Below are positions 1 to 5,607 of a DNA stretch of 6,061 bases, piece by piece. The stretch's first letter is position 1. Every line of letters starts with the position of its first letter. The notes under the pieces are model-generated. The model did no database searches. It had not been told where the DNA came from and was given only the letters and a program-made list of their open reading frames with translations. The stretch is from an uncultured Polymorphobacter sp. (GTDB taxonomy: Bacteria > Pseudomonadota > Alphaproteobacteria > Sphingomonadales > Sphingomonadaceae): assembly GCA_937894055.1 (NCBI GenBank), contig CALDHQ010000207.1:1-6061 (forward strand). The letters run 5' to 3'. The position numbers and the translations under genes were made by a program.

Positions 1-2
1 AG

Positions 3-121
3 CGCCAGCGTCCACTCGGTGAACGCCAGCGACCCCAGGCGGGTGGCCACCGCGGCCCCCGACGCCTCGCTCCTGTCGACGACCAGAAGCCACCGCCGGT
101 CCGGGTCGCCCCAGACTCCTC
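3..121 (-). CDS. Unidentified protein fragment, actinobacterium-like codon use
   Basis: Read on the minus strand, this stretch is open with no stop and runs off the window start. The readable peptide contains GVWGDPDRRWLLVVDRSE followed by an alanine-rich helix-like part and ends near LAFTEWTLA. Nearly every third codon base from about 119 down to 3 is G or C, which is a strong sign of real coding sequence in a very GC-rich genome and differs from the receptor piece that follows. I do not recognise the family. The frame stays open beyond 121 into the receptor region, but the codon character changes there, so I place the limit near the palindrome at 122-137. No start or stop is visible. A chance open frame in GC-rich DNA is the alternative. 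Confidence 0.35.
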
Positions 122-137
122 GATCGTCCGGACGATC
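122..137. repeat. 16-bp perfect palindrome
   Basis: The bases GATCGTCCGGACGATC equal their own reverse complement, with no mismatch and no spacer, and the bases on either side do not extend it. It lies exactly where the minus-strand scrap gives way to the plus-strand receptor piece, and it carries GATC at both ends. It could be a protein-binding site, part of the receptor coding sequence by chance (RPDD in that frame), or a mark of the join between two unrelated DNA pieces. Confidence 0.6.
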
Positions 138-533
138 TCGAGTACTATTCGCAAGCCCGCTCAAAGCTGGTCGAGCGTGCGATCTTCGGCGAGGTTGCCT
201 ACGAGATTACGGATAGCCTGAAGCTCACGGTCGGCGCCCGCGCTTATGACTACGACTTGAAGGCATTCAGTGCTGTCGACTTCCCGTTGTTCGATCCGGA
301 CTTCGTGCCGGTGCCGGTCAGCGCTATCGGCAATCAGCCTTTCGATCCCGAACTGGGTCAGAAGGATGATGGTGTTCTGGGCAAGGTCAATCTTGCCTGG
401 AAGGTGAACCCCGACCTGCTGGTCTATGCGACGGCCAGCCAAGGCTACCGGATCGGCAACTCCAACGGCCAGGGTGAATGCGGGCCGTATGATCCAGACG
501 CAACACAGGGCGCCTGCGCCCTCGCGCCCGGGG
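122..533 (+). CDS. TonB-dependent outer-membrane receptor, internal barrel fragment
   Basis: This is a piece of the beta-barrel of a TonB-dependent receptor, the outer-membrane proteins that import iron chelates, vitamins or glycans using energy from TonB-ExbB-ExbD. The frame reads DDLEYYSQARSK, then IFGEVAYEITDSLKLTVGAR. A later strand, KVNLAWKVNPDLLVYATASQ, runs into GYRIGNSNGQG, a pattern typical of late barrel strands. A cysteine pair follows (GEC, then GACALAPG), matching an extracellular loop I recall from receptors of this group in proteobacteria. The signal peptide, TonB box, plug domain and C-terminal signature are all absent, so under a quarter of a usual 700-900 residue receptor is present. 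The frame happens to stay open past 533, but the sequence no longer resembles a receptor. The ligand cannot be inferred. Third-position GC is lower than in the preceding scrap. Confidence 0.75.
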
Positions 534-602
534 CGCTCCACGCCCAGTCCCGCCGCATCGACTGGCCCGCAACCGAAGCCCGCGCCGACGCCGCCCTGGC
601 CT
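534..602. other. Unassigned stretch between receptor and anti-sigma fragments
   Basis: These bases lie between the last recognisable receptor residues and the stop of the minus-strand anti-sigma gene. All plus and minus frames examined give arginine- and alanine-rich sequence without a family signature. The plus frame gives a peptide beginning ALHAQSRRIDWPATEARAD, which superficially resembles a signal-peptide end plus a secretin/TonB short domain, but it cannot be continued downstream. It is probably the natural downstream flank of the anti-sigma gene. Confidence 0.3.
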
Positions 603-1190
603 TCAGCGCGGGGTGCCAAGTTGCCGATAGACCTCGGCCGACACCTGCGCCAGCACGCTGCGGTCGGCGTCGGACGACAGGGCGTAGCCGAAGGGACCGT
701 CGACCCAGTAGAAGACATTGACCACACCTTCGCGTGCGAAGCGGAAGGCCGTGTCTGTGTTCTTCACGCTGGCCTGCAGTGCCTTGTCCGGCCCCGCGGC
801 ACTGCCCACGTCGGCGACATCGTTGGATACGTACAGCGTCAGTTTGCTGCCGAGCTCGTTGCGGTACATGAACTGCGCCACCGGCCCCTGGCCGCCCGGC
901 AACAGGCGCCCGCCTTCCAGCGTATAGCCCTGGGCCTGCAGGTACGGCGGCTTCATCGGCGCGCCCATGCGCTTGGACAGCCAGGCCACGAGCTGGTCTT
1001 CGTGCGCCGCGTCCACCTCGACCGGGCGGCGCGGGTCGGGACTGTATACCGCGTGAGCCACCGCCGCGCGCTGCGCGAAGCCGCCCGCTGACGCCAGCGT
1101 CAGGCCGCGCTCGGCGGGTGCCGCGGCGGCCATGCGGCCGGCATCGTCGCCCCCCGCGGGCAGGCCGCCCCGCAAGCCCCAGCCTGTGGC
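603..1190 (-). CDS. Membrane anti-sigma factor / transmembrane regulator, N-terminally truncated
   Basis: This is the periplasmic C-terminal part of an anti-sigma factor of the RsiW/PrtR-like type common in Burkholderiales, which hold an ECF sigma factor at the inner membrane. From the amino side the frame shows GWGLRG, then an alanine-rich linker, then AVYSPDPRRPVEVDAAHEDQ and LVAWLSKRMG. Next come YTLEGGRLLPGGQGPVAQFM, KLTLYVS, TAFRFAREG, VFYWVDGPFGYALS and a final VYRQLGTPR before the TGA at 603-605. The ordered blocks (YSPxxRxPVEV, LVAWLSKR, GGRLLPG, FYWVDGPxGYAL) match my memory of this family. The N-terminal zinc-binding anti-sigma domain and most of the membrane helix, which should precede GWGLRG, are missing. 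Past about 1190 the minus frame becomes the antisense of the channel gene. No partner sigma gene is in the window. Start is unknown because of the truncation. Confidence 0.72.
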   Translation of the reverse strand, partial: ATGWGLRGGLPAGGDDAGRMAAAAPAERGLTLASAGGFAQRAAVAHAVYSPDPRRPVEVDAAHEDQLVAWLSKRMGAPMKPPYLQAQGYTLEGGRLLPGGQGPVAQFMYRNELGSKLTLYVSNDVADVGSAAGPDKALQASVKNTDTAFRFAREGVVNVFYWVDGPFGYALSSDADRSVLAQVSAEVYRQLGTPR

Positions 1191-1659
1191 GCCGCTGATG
1201 ACGGCGATGGCGGTGCTGGCGGTTTTTGCGATGGGGCTGCGCTGGTCGGAATGGATTTTGTCGGGTGAATTGCTCCCGATCGTGCGCGAAGCTTCGCTGC
1301 TGATCACGCTGTTCCTGCTGGCGGTGGCCGTGGCGATCAACGTCTTCAGCACGACCACCGATCTCAGCGAGCGCATTGTCGGCACGGTCATCTTGTATCT
1401 GTTGATCGGCATGATCTGGGGCATCACCTATATGGCGATTGCCTCGCGCCACCCGGATGCGTTCACCCAGATCAATCCAGTCGCCTTGCCGATCACCAAC
1501 TGGCTCTATTTCAGTTTCGTCACGCTGACCACCGTCGGCTACGGCGACATCCTGCCGGTCAGTCGCCTCGCGCGGGCGCTGGCGACGCTCGAGGCGCTGA
1601 TCGGTCAGCTCTATCCGGCGATCATCATCGCGCGGATGGTGTCGATGCCGCGCAGCTGA
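1190..1659 (+). CDS. Potassium channel family protein (Ion_trans_2), N-terminally truncated
   Basis: The protein is a small inner-membrane cation channel. Counting from the methionine at 1198, hydrophobic helices lie at about residues 1-14, 26-50 and 60-82. A pore helix follows ([10 protein letters not shown]), then the selectivity filter TTVGYGD at residues 111-117 (bases 1528-1548), and a last helix near 128-150. TVGYGD is the diagnostic potassium filter, and the helix-pore-helix order fits the two-helix pore module. Related proteins of about 220 residues carry further helices at the N-terminus, and these are absent here. The frame is open upstream to 1132, but that part (PPAGRPPRKPQP) is arginine- and proline-rich and is the antisense of the anti-sigma gene. 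ATG 1198 is therefore a convenient count origin, not a supported start. No RCK or cyclic-nucleotide domain follows, and the TGA at 1657-1659 ends the gene 29 bases before the convergent fad gene. Confidence 0.75.
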
Positions 1660-1688
1660 AGCCGCGCGGCACCGGCCATGCGTTGGCG

Positions 1689-3755
1689 TTACTGACCGGT
1701 GAAGGTCTGCCCGCTCGCCGCCAGCTTTTCGAGCAGCGGCGCCGGGGTGATGCCGTAGTGCTTGAGCCGCTCGACGACCTTCGCCAGCCCGTAATGGTCG
1801 GCCCAGAACATCGGGCCGCCGTGGTACACCGGCCAGCCATAGCCGTTGATCCAGACGATATCGATGTCCGACGCGCGCTGCGCCATCTTCTCTTCGAGGA
1901 TCTTGGCGCCTTCGTTGACCATCGGCAGCAGGCAGCGTTCGAGGATTTCGTCATCGTCGATCGACCGGCGGTTGATGCCGCGTTCGGCGGCGTAATCGAG
2001 GATGATCTTTTCGGTTTCAGGCGACGGCGTGCGGTTGCGCTGCGCGTCGTAGTTGTAGAAGCCCTTGCCGTTCTTCTGGCCGCGCATCCCGGCTTCGCAC
2101 ATGCGGTCGCGGATGGTTTCGCCCTTCGAGGTTTCGGCGTTCCAGCCGATGTCGAGCCCGGCGAGGTCGCTCATCTGGAACGGCCCCATCGGGAAGCCGA
2201 AGTCATAGAGCACGCGGTCGACATCCGACGGCAGCGCGCCTTCGAGAATCAGCTTCTGCGCCTGCTGCTGGCGGAAGCTCAGCATGCGGTTGCCGATGAA
2301 GCCGTGGCAGACGCCCGACACGACGGCGATTTTGCCGATCTTCTTGCCGATGCCCATTGCGGTCGCCAGCACGGCGGGTTCGGTCTTGGCACCATTGACG
2401 ACTTCGAGCAGCCGCATGACGTTCGCCGGCGAGAAGAAGTGCATGCCGACAACCGACCCGGGCCGTTTGGTCGCCGAGGCGATTTCATCGACGTTGAGGT
2501 ACGAGGTGTTCGACGCCAGGATGGCGCCGGGCTTGGCGACACCGTCGAGCTTGGCGAACAGCTGCTTCTTGATGTCCATGTTCTCGAACACCGCCTCGAT
2601 GATCAGGTCGGCCTGGCCCAGGTCGGCGAGATCGAGCGAGCCCTTGAGCAGCCCCATGCGCGTTTCGACATCGGCGGCGGTCAGCTTGCCCTTGGCAGCG
2701 GTGTTTTCGTAATTCTTGCGGATGACGCCGACGCCGCGGGTCAGCGCTTCTTCCTTCATCTCGACGATGGTGACGGGGATGCCGACATTGAGGAAGTTCA
2801 TCGCAATGCCGCCGCCCATCGTGCCGGCGCCAATGATGCCGACCGACTTGACCGGCAGCAGTTGCGCGTCGGCGGGCAGGCCTTCGACCTTGGCGGCCAT
2901 GCGTTCGGCGAAGAACACATAGCGCTGGGCGCGCGACTGCAGGCCCTGCATCAGCGGCACGAACAGCGCGCGCTCGACCTTGATGCCTTCGTCGAACGGC
3001 AGGTTCACGGCAGCTTCGATGCACTGGATATTGGCTTCGGGGGCTTCGAAGCCGCGCAGCAGCTTGGCGTTCTTGGCGCGGAAATCGGCGAACAGCTTGG
3101 CCGAGTTGGGGCGCGCCGCATCGACCTTGTCGTTGACATCGCGGGCGAGGCGCAGCGGCCATTTTTCGGCAATTGCCTTGCGCGCCATCGCCAACGCGCC
3201 GGGCAGCAACTGGTCATCGGCGACGACTTCGTCGAACACGCCCATCTTGAGCGCTTCCTTGGCACCGACATGGCGGCCGCTGGTCACCAGGTCGAGCGCG
3301 ACTTCGGGACCGACAAGGCGCGGCAGGCGCTGCGTGCCGCCGGCACCGGGCAGCAGGCCGAGCTTGACTTCGGGCAGGCCGCACTTCGCCGACGCGGCAG
3401 CGATGCGGTAATGGCAGGTCAGCGCGACTTCGAGCCCGCCGCCGAGCGCGGTGCCGTGGATCGCGGCGATGATCGGCTTCTTGCTCTGTTCCATCGCCGT
3501 CTGGACGTCGAACAGGCTGGCGCTCTTGACCGCCGGCTTGCCGAATTCGGTGATGTCGGCACCGGCGATGAAGGTGCGGCCGGCGCAGATCAGCACGATG
3601 GCCTTGACGGCCGGATCGGCCTCGGCTGCGGCAATGCCAAGTGCCAGCCCGTCACGCACCGGCGCCGAAAGCGCATTGACGGGGGGCGAATTGAGCGTCA
3701 GCACCGCCACTTCGCCGTCGCGCGTCAAATCCATTACCGCATTGATTGCCGTCAT
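1689..3755 (-). CDS. fadB/fadJ-like: Fatty-acid oxidation multifunctional enzyme: enoyl-CoA hydratase / 3-hydroxyacyl-CoA dehydrogenase
   Basis: This complete 688-residue enzyme hydrates trans-2-enoyl-CoA and oxidises the resulting L-3-hydroxyacyl-CoA with NAD+, two steps of cytoplasmic beta-oxidation. A crotonase domain spans about residues 10-190: IAGADI at 63-68 forms the oxyanion loop, and the catalytic glutamates are E109 (GGGLEVAL) and E129 (GLPEVKLG). The NAD-binding dehydrogenase domain spans about 303-480, with GAGTMG at 309-314. By family alignment the dehydrogenase residues are S418 (SNTS), H439 (GMHFFSP), E451 and N489 (GFIGNR). The spacing of these four matches human HADH S137, H158, E170 and N208. 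C-terminal dehydrogenase domains follow at about 482-570 and 600-685. It is shorter than E. coli FadB (729) or FadJ (714), as in many alphaproteobacteria. The ATG at 3753-3755 is supported by GGGGAG seven bases upstream. No fadA thiolase gene is adjacent, so the choice between fadB and fadJ is open. Confidence 0.95.
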   Translation of the reverse strand: MTAINAVMDLTRDGEVAVLTLNSPPVNALSAPVRDGLALGIAAAEADPAVKAIVLICAGRTFIAGADITEFGKPAVKSASLFDVQTAMEQSKKPIIAAIHGTALGGGLEVALTCHYRIAAASAKCGLPEVKLGLLPGAGGTQRLPRLVGPEVALDLVTSGRHVGAKEALKMGVFDEVVADDQLLPGALAMARKAIAEKWPLRLARDVNDKVDAARPNSAKLFADFRAKNAKLLRGFEAPEANIQCIEAAVNLPFDEGIKVERALFVPLMQGLQSRAQRYVFFAERMAAKVEGLPADAQLLPVKSVGIIGAGTMGGGIAMNFLNVGIPVTIVEMKEEALTRGVGVIRKNYENTAAKGKLTAADVETRMGLLKGSLDLADLGQADLIIEAVFENMDIKKQLFAKLDGVAKPGAILASNTSYLNVDEIASATKRPGSVVGMHFFSPANVMRLLEVVNGAKTEPAVLATAMGIGKKIGKIAVVSGVCHGFIGNRMLSFRQQQAQKLILEGALPSDVDRVLYDFGFPMGPFQMSDLAGLDIGWNAETSKGETIRDRMCEAGMRGQKNGKGFYNYDAQRNRTPSPETEKIILDYAAERGINRRSIDDDEILERCLLPMVNEGAKILEEKMAQRASDIDIVWINGYGWPVYHGGPMFWADHYGLAKVVERLKHYGITPAPLLEKLAASGQTFTGQ

Positions 3756-3762
3756 TGTTCAA

Positions 3763-3768
3763 CTCCCC
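3763..3768 (-). promoter_or_regulatory. Ribosome binding site of the fad gene
   Basis: On the minus strand GGGGAG lies seven bases before the ATG at 3753-3755. This good Shine-Dalgarno match favours the first methionine over the second one at residue 8. Confidence 0.7.
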
Positions 3769-3775
3769 AATTGGT

Positions 3776-3783
3776 TTACGTAA
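3776..3783. promoter_or_regulatory. TTACGTAA palindrome, candidate operator of the fad gene
   Basis: TTACGTAA is a perfect 8-base palindrome. It is followed on the plus strand by GCGTTAG, so CGTAA and CGTTA half-sites are spaced closely. It sits about 20 bases upstream of the fad start codon, just downstream of the candidate -10 box, where a bound repressor would block transcription. Operators with CGTAA cores are known to me from MerR- and TetR-family regulators of fatty-acid and branched-chain amino-acid catabolism in proteobacteria. Linking this site to any one regulator is inference, since no regulator gene is in the window. A second short palindrome, CCAATTGG, lies at 3767-3774. Confidence 0.35.
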
Positions 3784-3793
3784 GCGTTAGCCG

Positions 3794-3822
3794 ATAAAAT
3801 CCGTCGCATGCAACCGACTCAA
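3794..3822 (-). promoter_or_regulatory. Candidate sigma-70-type promoter of the fad gene
   Basis: On the minus strand TTGAGT (3817-3822) and TTTTAT (3794-3799) are separated by exactly 17 bases. Each matches the -35 and -10 consensus at four of six positions. Transcription would start near 3787, giving a leader of about 31 bases. The -10 is the most AT-rich spot in the gap. The match is moderate and there is no independent support. Confidence 0.35.
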
Positions 3823-3877
3823 TGGGTCACTGCGTGCATTTCATCCCGCCGCCTGCCACCGATTGACCCGAAACACC

Positions 3878-5191
3878 ATGTCCGACACCCAAACCGCCCG
3901 TCCGCACCCGACCAAGTCCACGTTGCTGCTGCTCGGCACGCTGACCGCGTATGGCGCGGTGTCGATCGACCTGTACCTGCCCGGCATGCCCGCGATCGGC
4001 CGCAGCCTTGGGGTCGACAGCGGCGCGGTGCAGCACACGATGGCGGCGTTCTTCATCGGCATGTCGCTCGGCCAGATGATCTATGGGCCGCTGTCGGACC
4101 GGATGGGACGGCGGCCGCTGCTGCTGTTCGGCGCGGCGGTCTATGTCGCGGCATCGCTGCTGTGCGCGCTGGCGCCGTCGATCGAATGGCTCGTCGCCGG
4201 GCGTTTCGTCCAGGCGCTTGGCGCATGCTCGGGGGTGGTGCTGGCGCGCGCCATCGTCCGCGACCGCTTCGACCATCAGGATTCGGCGCGGATCTTCTCG
4301 CTGCTGATGCTGGTGCTCGGCATCGCGCCGATTCTGGCGCCGACGCTCGGCGGCTGGCTCGTCGGCTGGGTCGGCTGGCGCGGCATCTTCGGCGCGCTCG
4401 CGGCATTCGGCGTCGCGACCTTTGTTGCGGTGGCGCTGTGGCTGCCCGAAAGCCGCTCGGCCGCGACCGCCGAACTGGCGCGCAATGAACATGTCGGGCT
4501 GAGCTATGCCGCGATGCTGCGCAACCCGCGCTTCCTCGGCTTCCTGCTCACCGGCGCGTTCAACGGTGCGACGCTGTTCGCCTATATCTCGAACGCGCCC
4601 GACCTGCTGATCGACCAGCTCGGCTTCGATATCGCGCAGTTCGGCTGGCTGTTCGCGTTGCTGGCCGTCGCCGTCATCGGCTCGGGGCAGGTCAACCGCT
4701 TGCTGCTCGACCACATCCCGTCGATGCGCATCCTGCACGTGGCGAGCGCCGTCGGCGTCGTCATCGGCATCGTGCTGCTCGGCGTGGCCGCGAGCGGTGT
4801 GGGCGGGCGCTGGTTGCTGCTCGCGGTGCTGTTCGCGGCGCTCGCTTCGTACGGTTTCATCGCGACCAACACCACGGCGGCGGCGCTGAGCGTCGACCCG
4901 CAGCGCGCCGGCACCGCCTCGGCGCTGATCGGCGCGGGGTCGTTCGCGATGGGCGCGCTGGCGTCGCTGCTGGCGGGCGCGCTGCACGATGGGACGCCGC
5001 TGCCGATGGCGGCAATCATGGCAGGCGCCTTGACCTTGTCGGCGCTGTCGCTGTTCGGCCTGCTGGGCATGTTCCTGATGGCCCGCCGATTCGGCCCCCG
5101 CCGCATCGTCCTGCCGAATTTCTACGCCAACGACCCGAACCGCGTCGCCGGCCGCATCGTGCCGCTCGGATTGTCGGGGTTGCACACATAG
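3878..5191 (+). CDS. Bcr/CflA family multidrug efflux transporter (MFS), C-terminal end altered
   Basis: This inner-membrane proton-driven exporter belongs to the Bcr/CflA (DHA1) group, which pumps out drugs such as bicyclomycin or chloramphenicol; substrate here is unknown. Counting from the ATG at 3878, DLYLPGMPAI (31-40) is the family signature in helix 1. Motif A, GPLSDRMGRRP, lies at 70-80 between helices 2 and 3. RAIVRD (124-129) is a Bcr/CflA hallmark, APILAPTLGG (150-159) is the helix-5 antiporter-like motif, and LPES (189-192) precedes the central loop. Twelve hydrophobic helices can be placed, the last at about 378-401, followed by MARR. That is the usual family length (about 400). 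The frame then continues 33 further residues, including VLPNFYANDPNRVAG, to a TAG at 5189-5191. That tail overlaps the opposing aminotransferase, so I think the native end is lost near 5,095-5,110. No clear Shine-Dalgarno precedes 3878; a TTG at 3863 is a weaker start. The gene is divergent from the fad gene. Confidence 0.88.
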   Translation: MSDTQTARPHPTKSTLLLLGTLTAYGAVSIDLYLPGMPAIGRSLGVDSGAVQHTMAAFFIGMSLGQMIYGPLSDRMGRRPLLLFGAAVYVAASLLCALAPSIEWLVAGRFVQALGACSGVVLARAIVRDRFDHQDSARIFSLLMLVLGIAPILAPTLGGWLVGWVGWRGIFGALAAFGVATFVAVALWLPESRSAATAELARNEHVGLSYAAMLRNPRFLGFLLTGAFNGATLFAYISNAPDLLIDQLGFDIAQFGWLFALLAVAVIGSGQVNRLLLDHIPSMRILHVASAVGVVIGIVLLGVAASGVGGRWLLLAVLFAALASYGFIATNTTAAALSVDPQRAGTASALIGAGSFAMGALASLLAGALHDGTPLPMAAIMAGALTLSALSLFGLLGMFLMARRFGPRRIVLPNFYANDPNRVAGRIVPLGLSGLHT

Positions 5192-5577
5192 ACGAGTTTC
5201 GTCTTTGGCCCGACCGCCGCCGCCATCGCGGGTAGGTCGTGGTGCATCGTCCGCGTGAACGGCACCCAGCGCACGGTCGCCCCGAGTTTTTCCGCGTAAT
5301 CGGTGATCTGGAAATAGGTCGGCTCCGTCGCCACCAGTTCCGCGCCGGCCCCAAGGTGCGCCGCCGCGGCGAGCGCGAGGATCTCGTCGCAACCGTTGCC
5401 GAGCACGATGTTCTCCACCGCCACACCTTCGCGCTGCGCGAGCATTTCCTTGAGCACGTATTCCTCGCGAAACGGATAGCGCGACGACAGCGCCTTCCAC
5501 TCGGCGACGCGCTGCGGCAGCGGGAGGTCGGGGTCGAGAAAGGGCAGGGGTGCCGCCGGAGTGGCGTGGAGGGGCAT
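5122..5577 (-). CDS. PLP-dependent class I/II aminotransferase (HisC-like), N-terminal portion only
   Basis: The fragment belongs to the fold-type I aminotransferases related to histidinol-phosphate aminotransferase, which use pyridoxal phosphate to transfer an amino group. Visible blocks, counted from the ATG at 5575-5577, are RYPFREEYVLKEMLA (33-47), IVLGNGCDEILAL (57-69, cofactor-phosphate region), EPTYFQ (85-90, aromatic residue stacking on the cofactor ring) and YVCNPDNPSGT (130-140, with the cofactor-contacting asparagine N136). After T140 the sequence becomes MRPATRFGSLA and stops at 5122, with none of the later half. The DEAY block, the catalytic lysine and the arginine that binds the substrate carboxylate are all missing, so this piece cannot be an active enzyme. 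The usual NENP-type motif near the N-terminus is also absent: residues 1-24 are proline-rich and unlike the family, suggesting that this end too may be altered. The wording of the core recalls Opitutus-like Verrucomicrobia (memory only). The true substrate cannot be assigned. Confidence 0.75.
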   Translation of the reverse strand: MPLHATPAAPLPFLDPDLPLPQRVAEWKALSSRYPFREEYVLKEMLAQREGVAVENIVLGNGCDEILALAAAAHLGAGAELVATEPTYFQITDYAEKLGATVRWVPFTRTMHHDLPAMAAAVGPKTKLVYVCNPDNPSGTMRPATRFGSLA

Positions 5578-5601
5578 GTAGAAAAACTGCGCTCCGGCGG
5601 C
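5552..5601. repeat. 10-bp perfect inverted repeat around the aminotransferase start
   Basis: GCCGCCGGAG at 5552-5561 is the exact reverse complement of CTCCGGCGGC at 5592-5601, leaving a 30-base loop. In a minus-strand transcript the loop would hold the candidate start codon at 5575-5577 and a run of five uridines. It might hinder translation start, be a chance pairing in GC-rich DNA, or mark a fold-back join. The uridine run lies inside the loop, so it does not resemble an intrinsic terminator. Confidence 0.5.
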
Positions 5602-5607
5602 CGGGGG

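Noticed and set aside
533..602. A possible new secreted protein start on the plus strand (signal-peptide-like end ALHAQ followed by a short STN-like stretch).
   Set aside because: There is no start codon in place, the preceding residues match a receptor loop better, and the frame becomes antisense of the anti-sigma gene within 25 codons.
1660..1688. A bidirectional terminator between the convergent channel and fad genes.
   Set aside because: Only the 10-base palindrome GCCGCGCGGC (1661-1670) is present, with no hairpin loop of useful size and no T or A run.
1683..3797. A 704-codon open frame on the plus strand opposite the fad gene.
   Set aside because: It is the antisense of a clear beta-oxidation enzyme and arises from strong GC codon bias. 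The peptide is rich in arginine, histidine, aspartate and glutamine and has no family signature.
3827..5500. A 557-codon open frame on the minus strand opposite the transporter.
   Set aside because: It is the antisense of the Bcr/CflA gene, with a low-complexity arginine/glutamine/alanine composition and no recognisable domain.
5580..5607. An intrinsic terminator after the sigma-factor stop.
   Set aside because: A GC-rich stretch is followed by five T on the minus strand, but no stem with a usable loop sits directly before the T run; the 10-base inverted repeat places the T run inside its loop.
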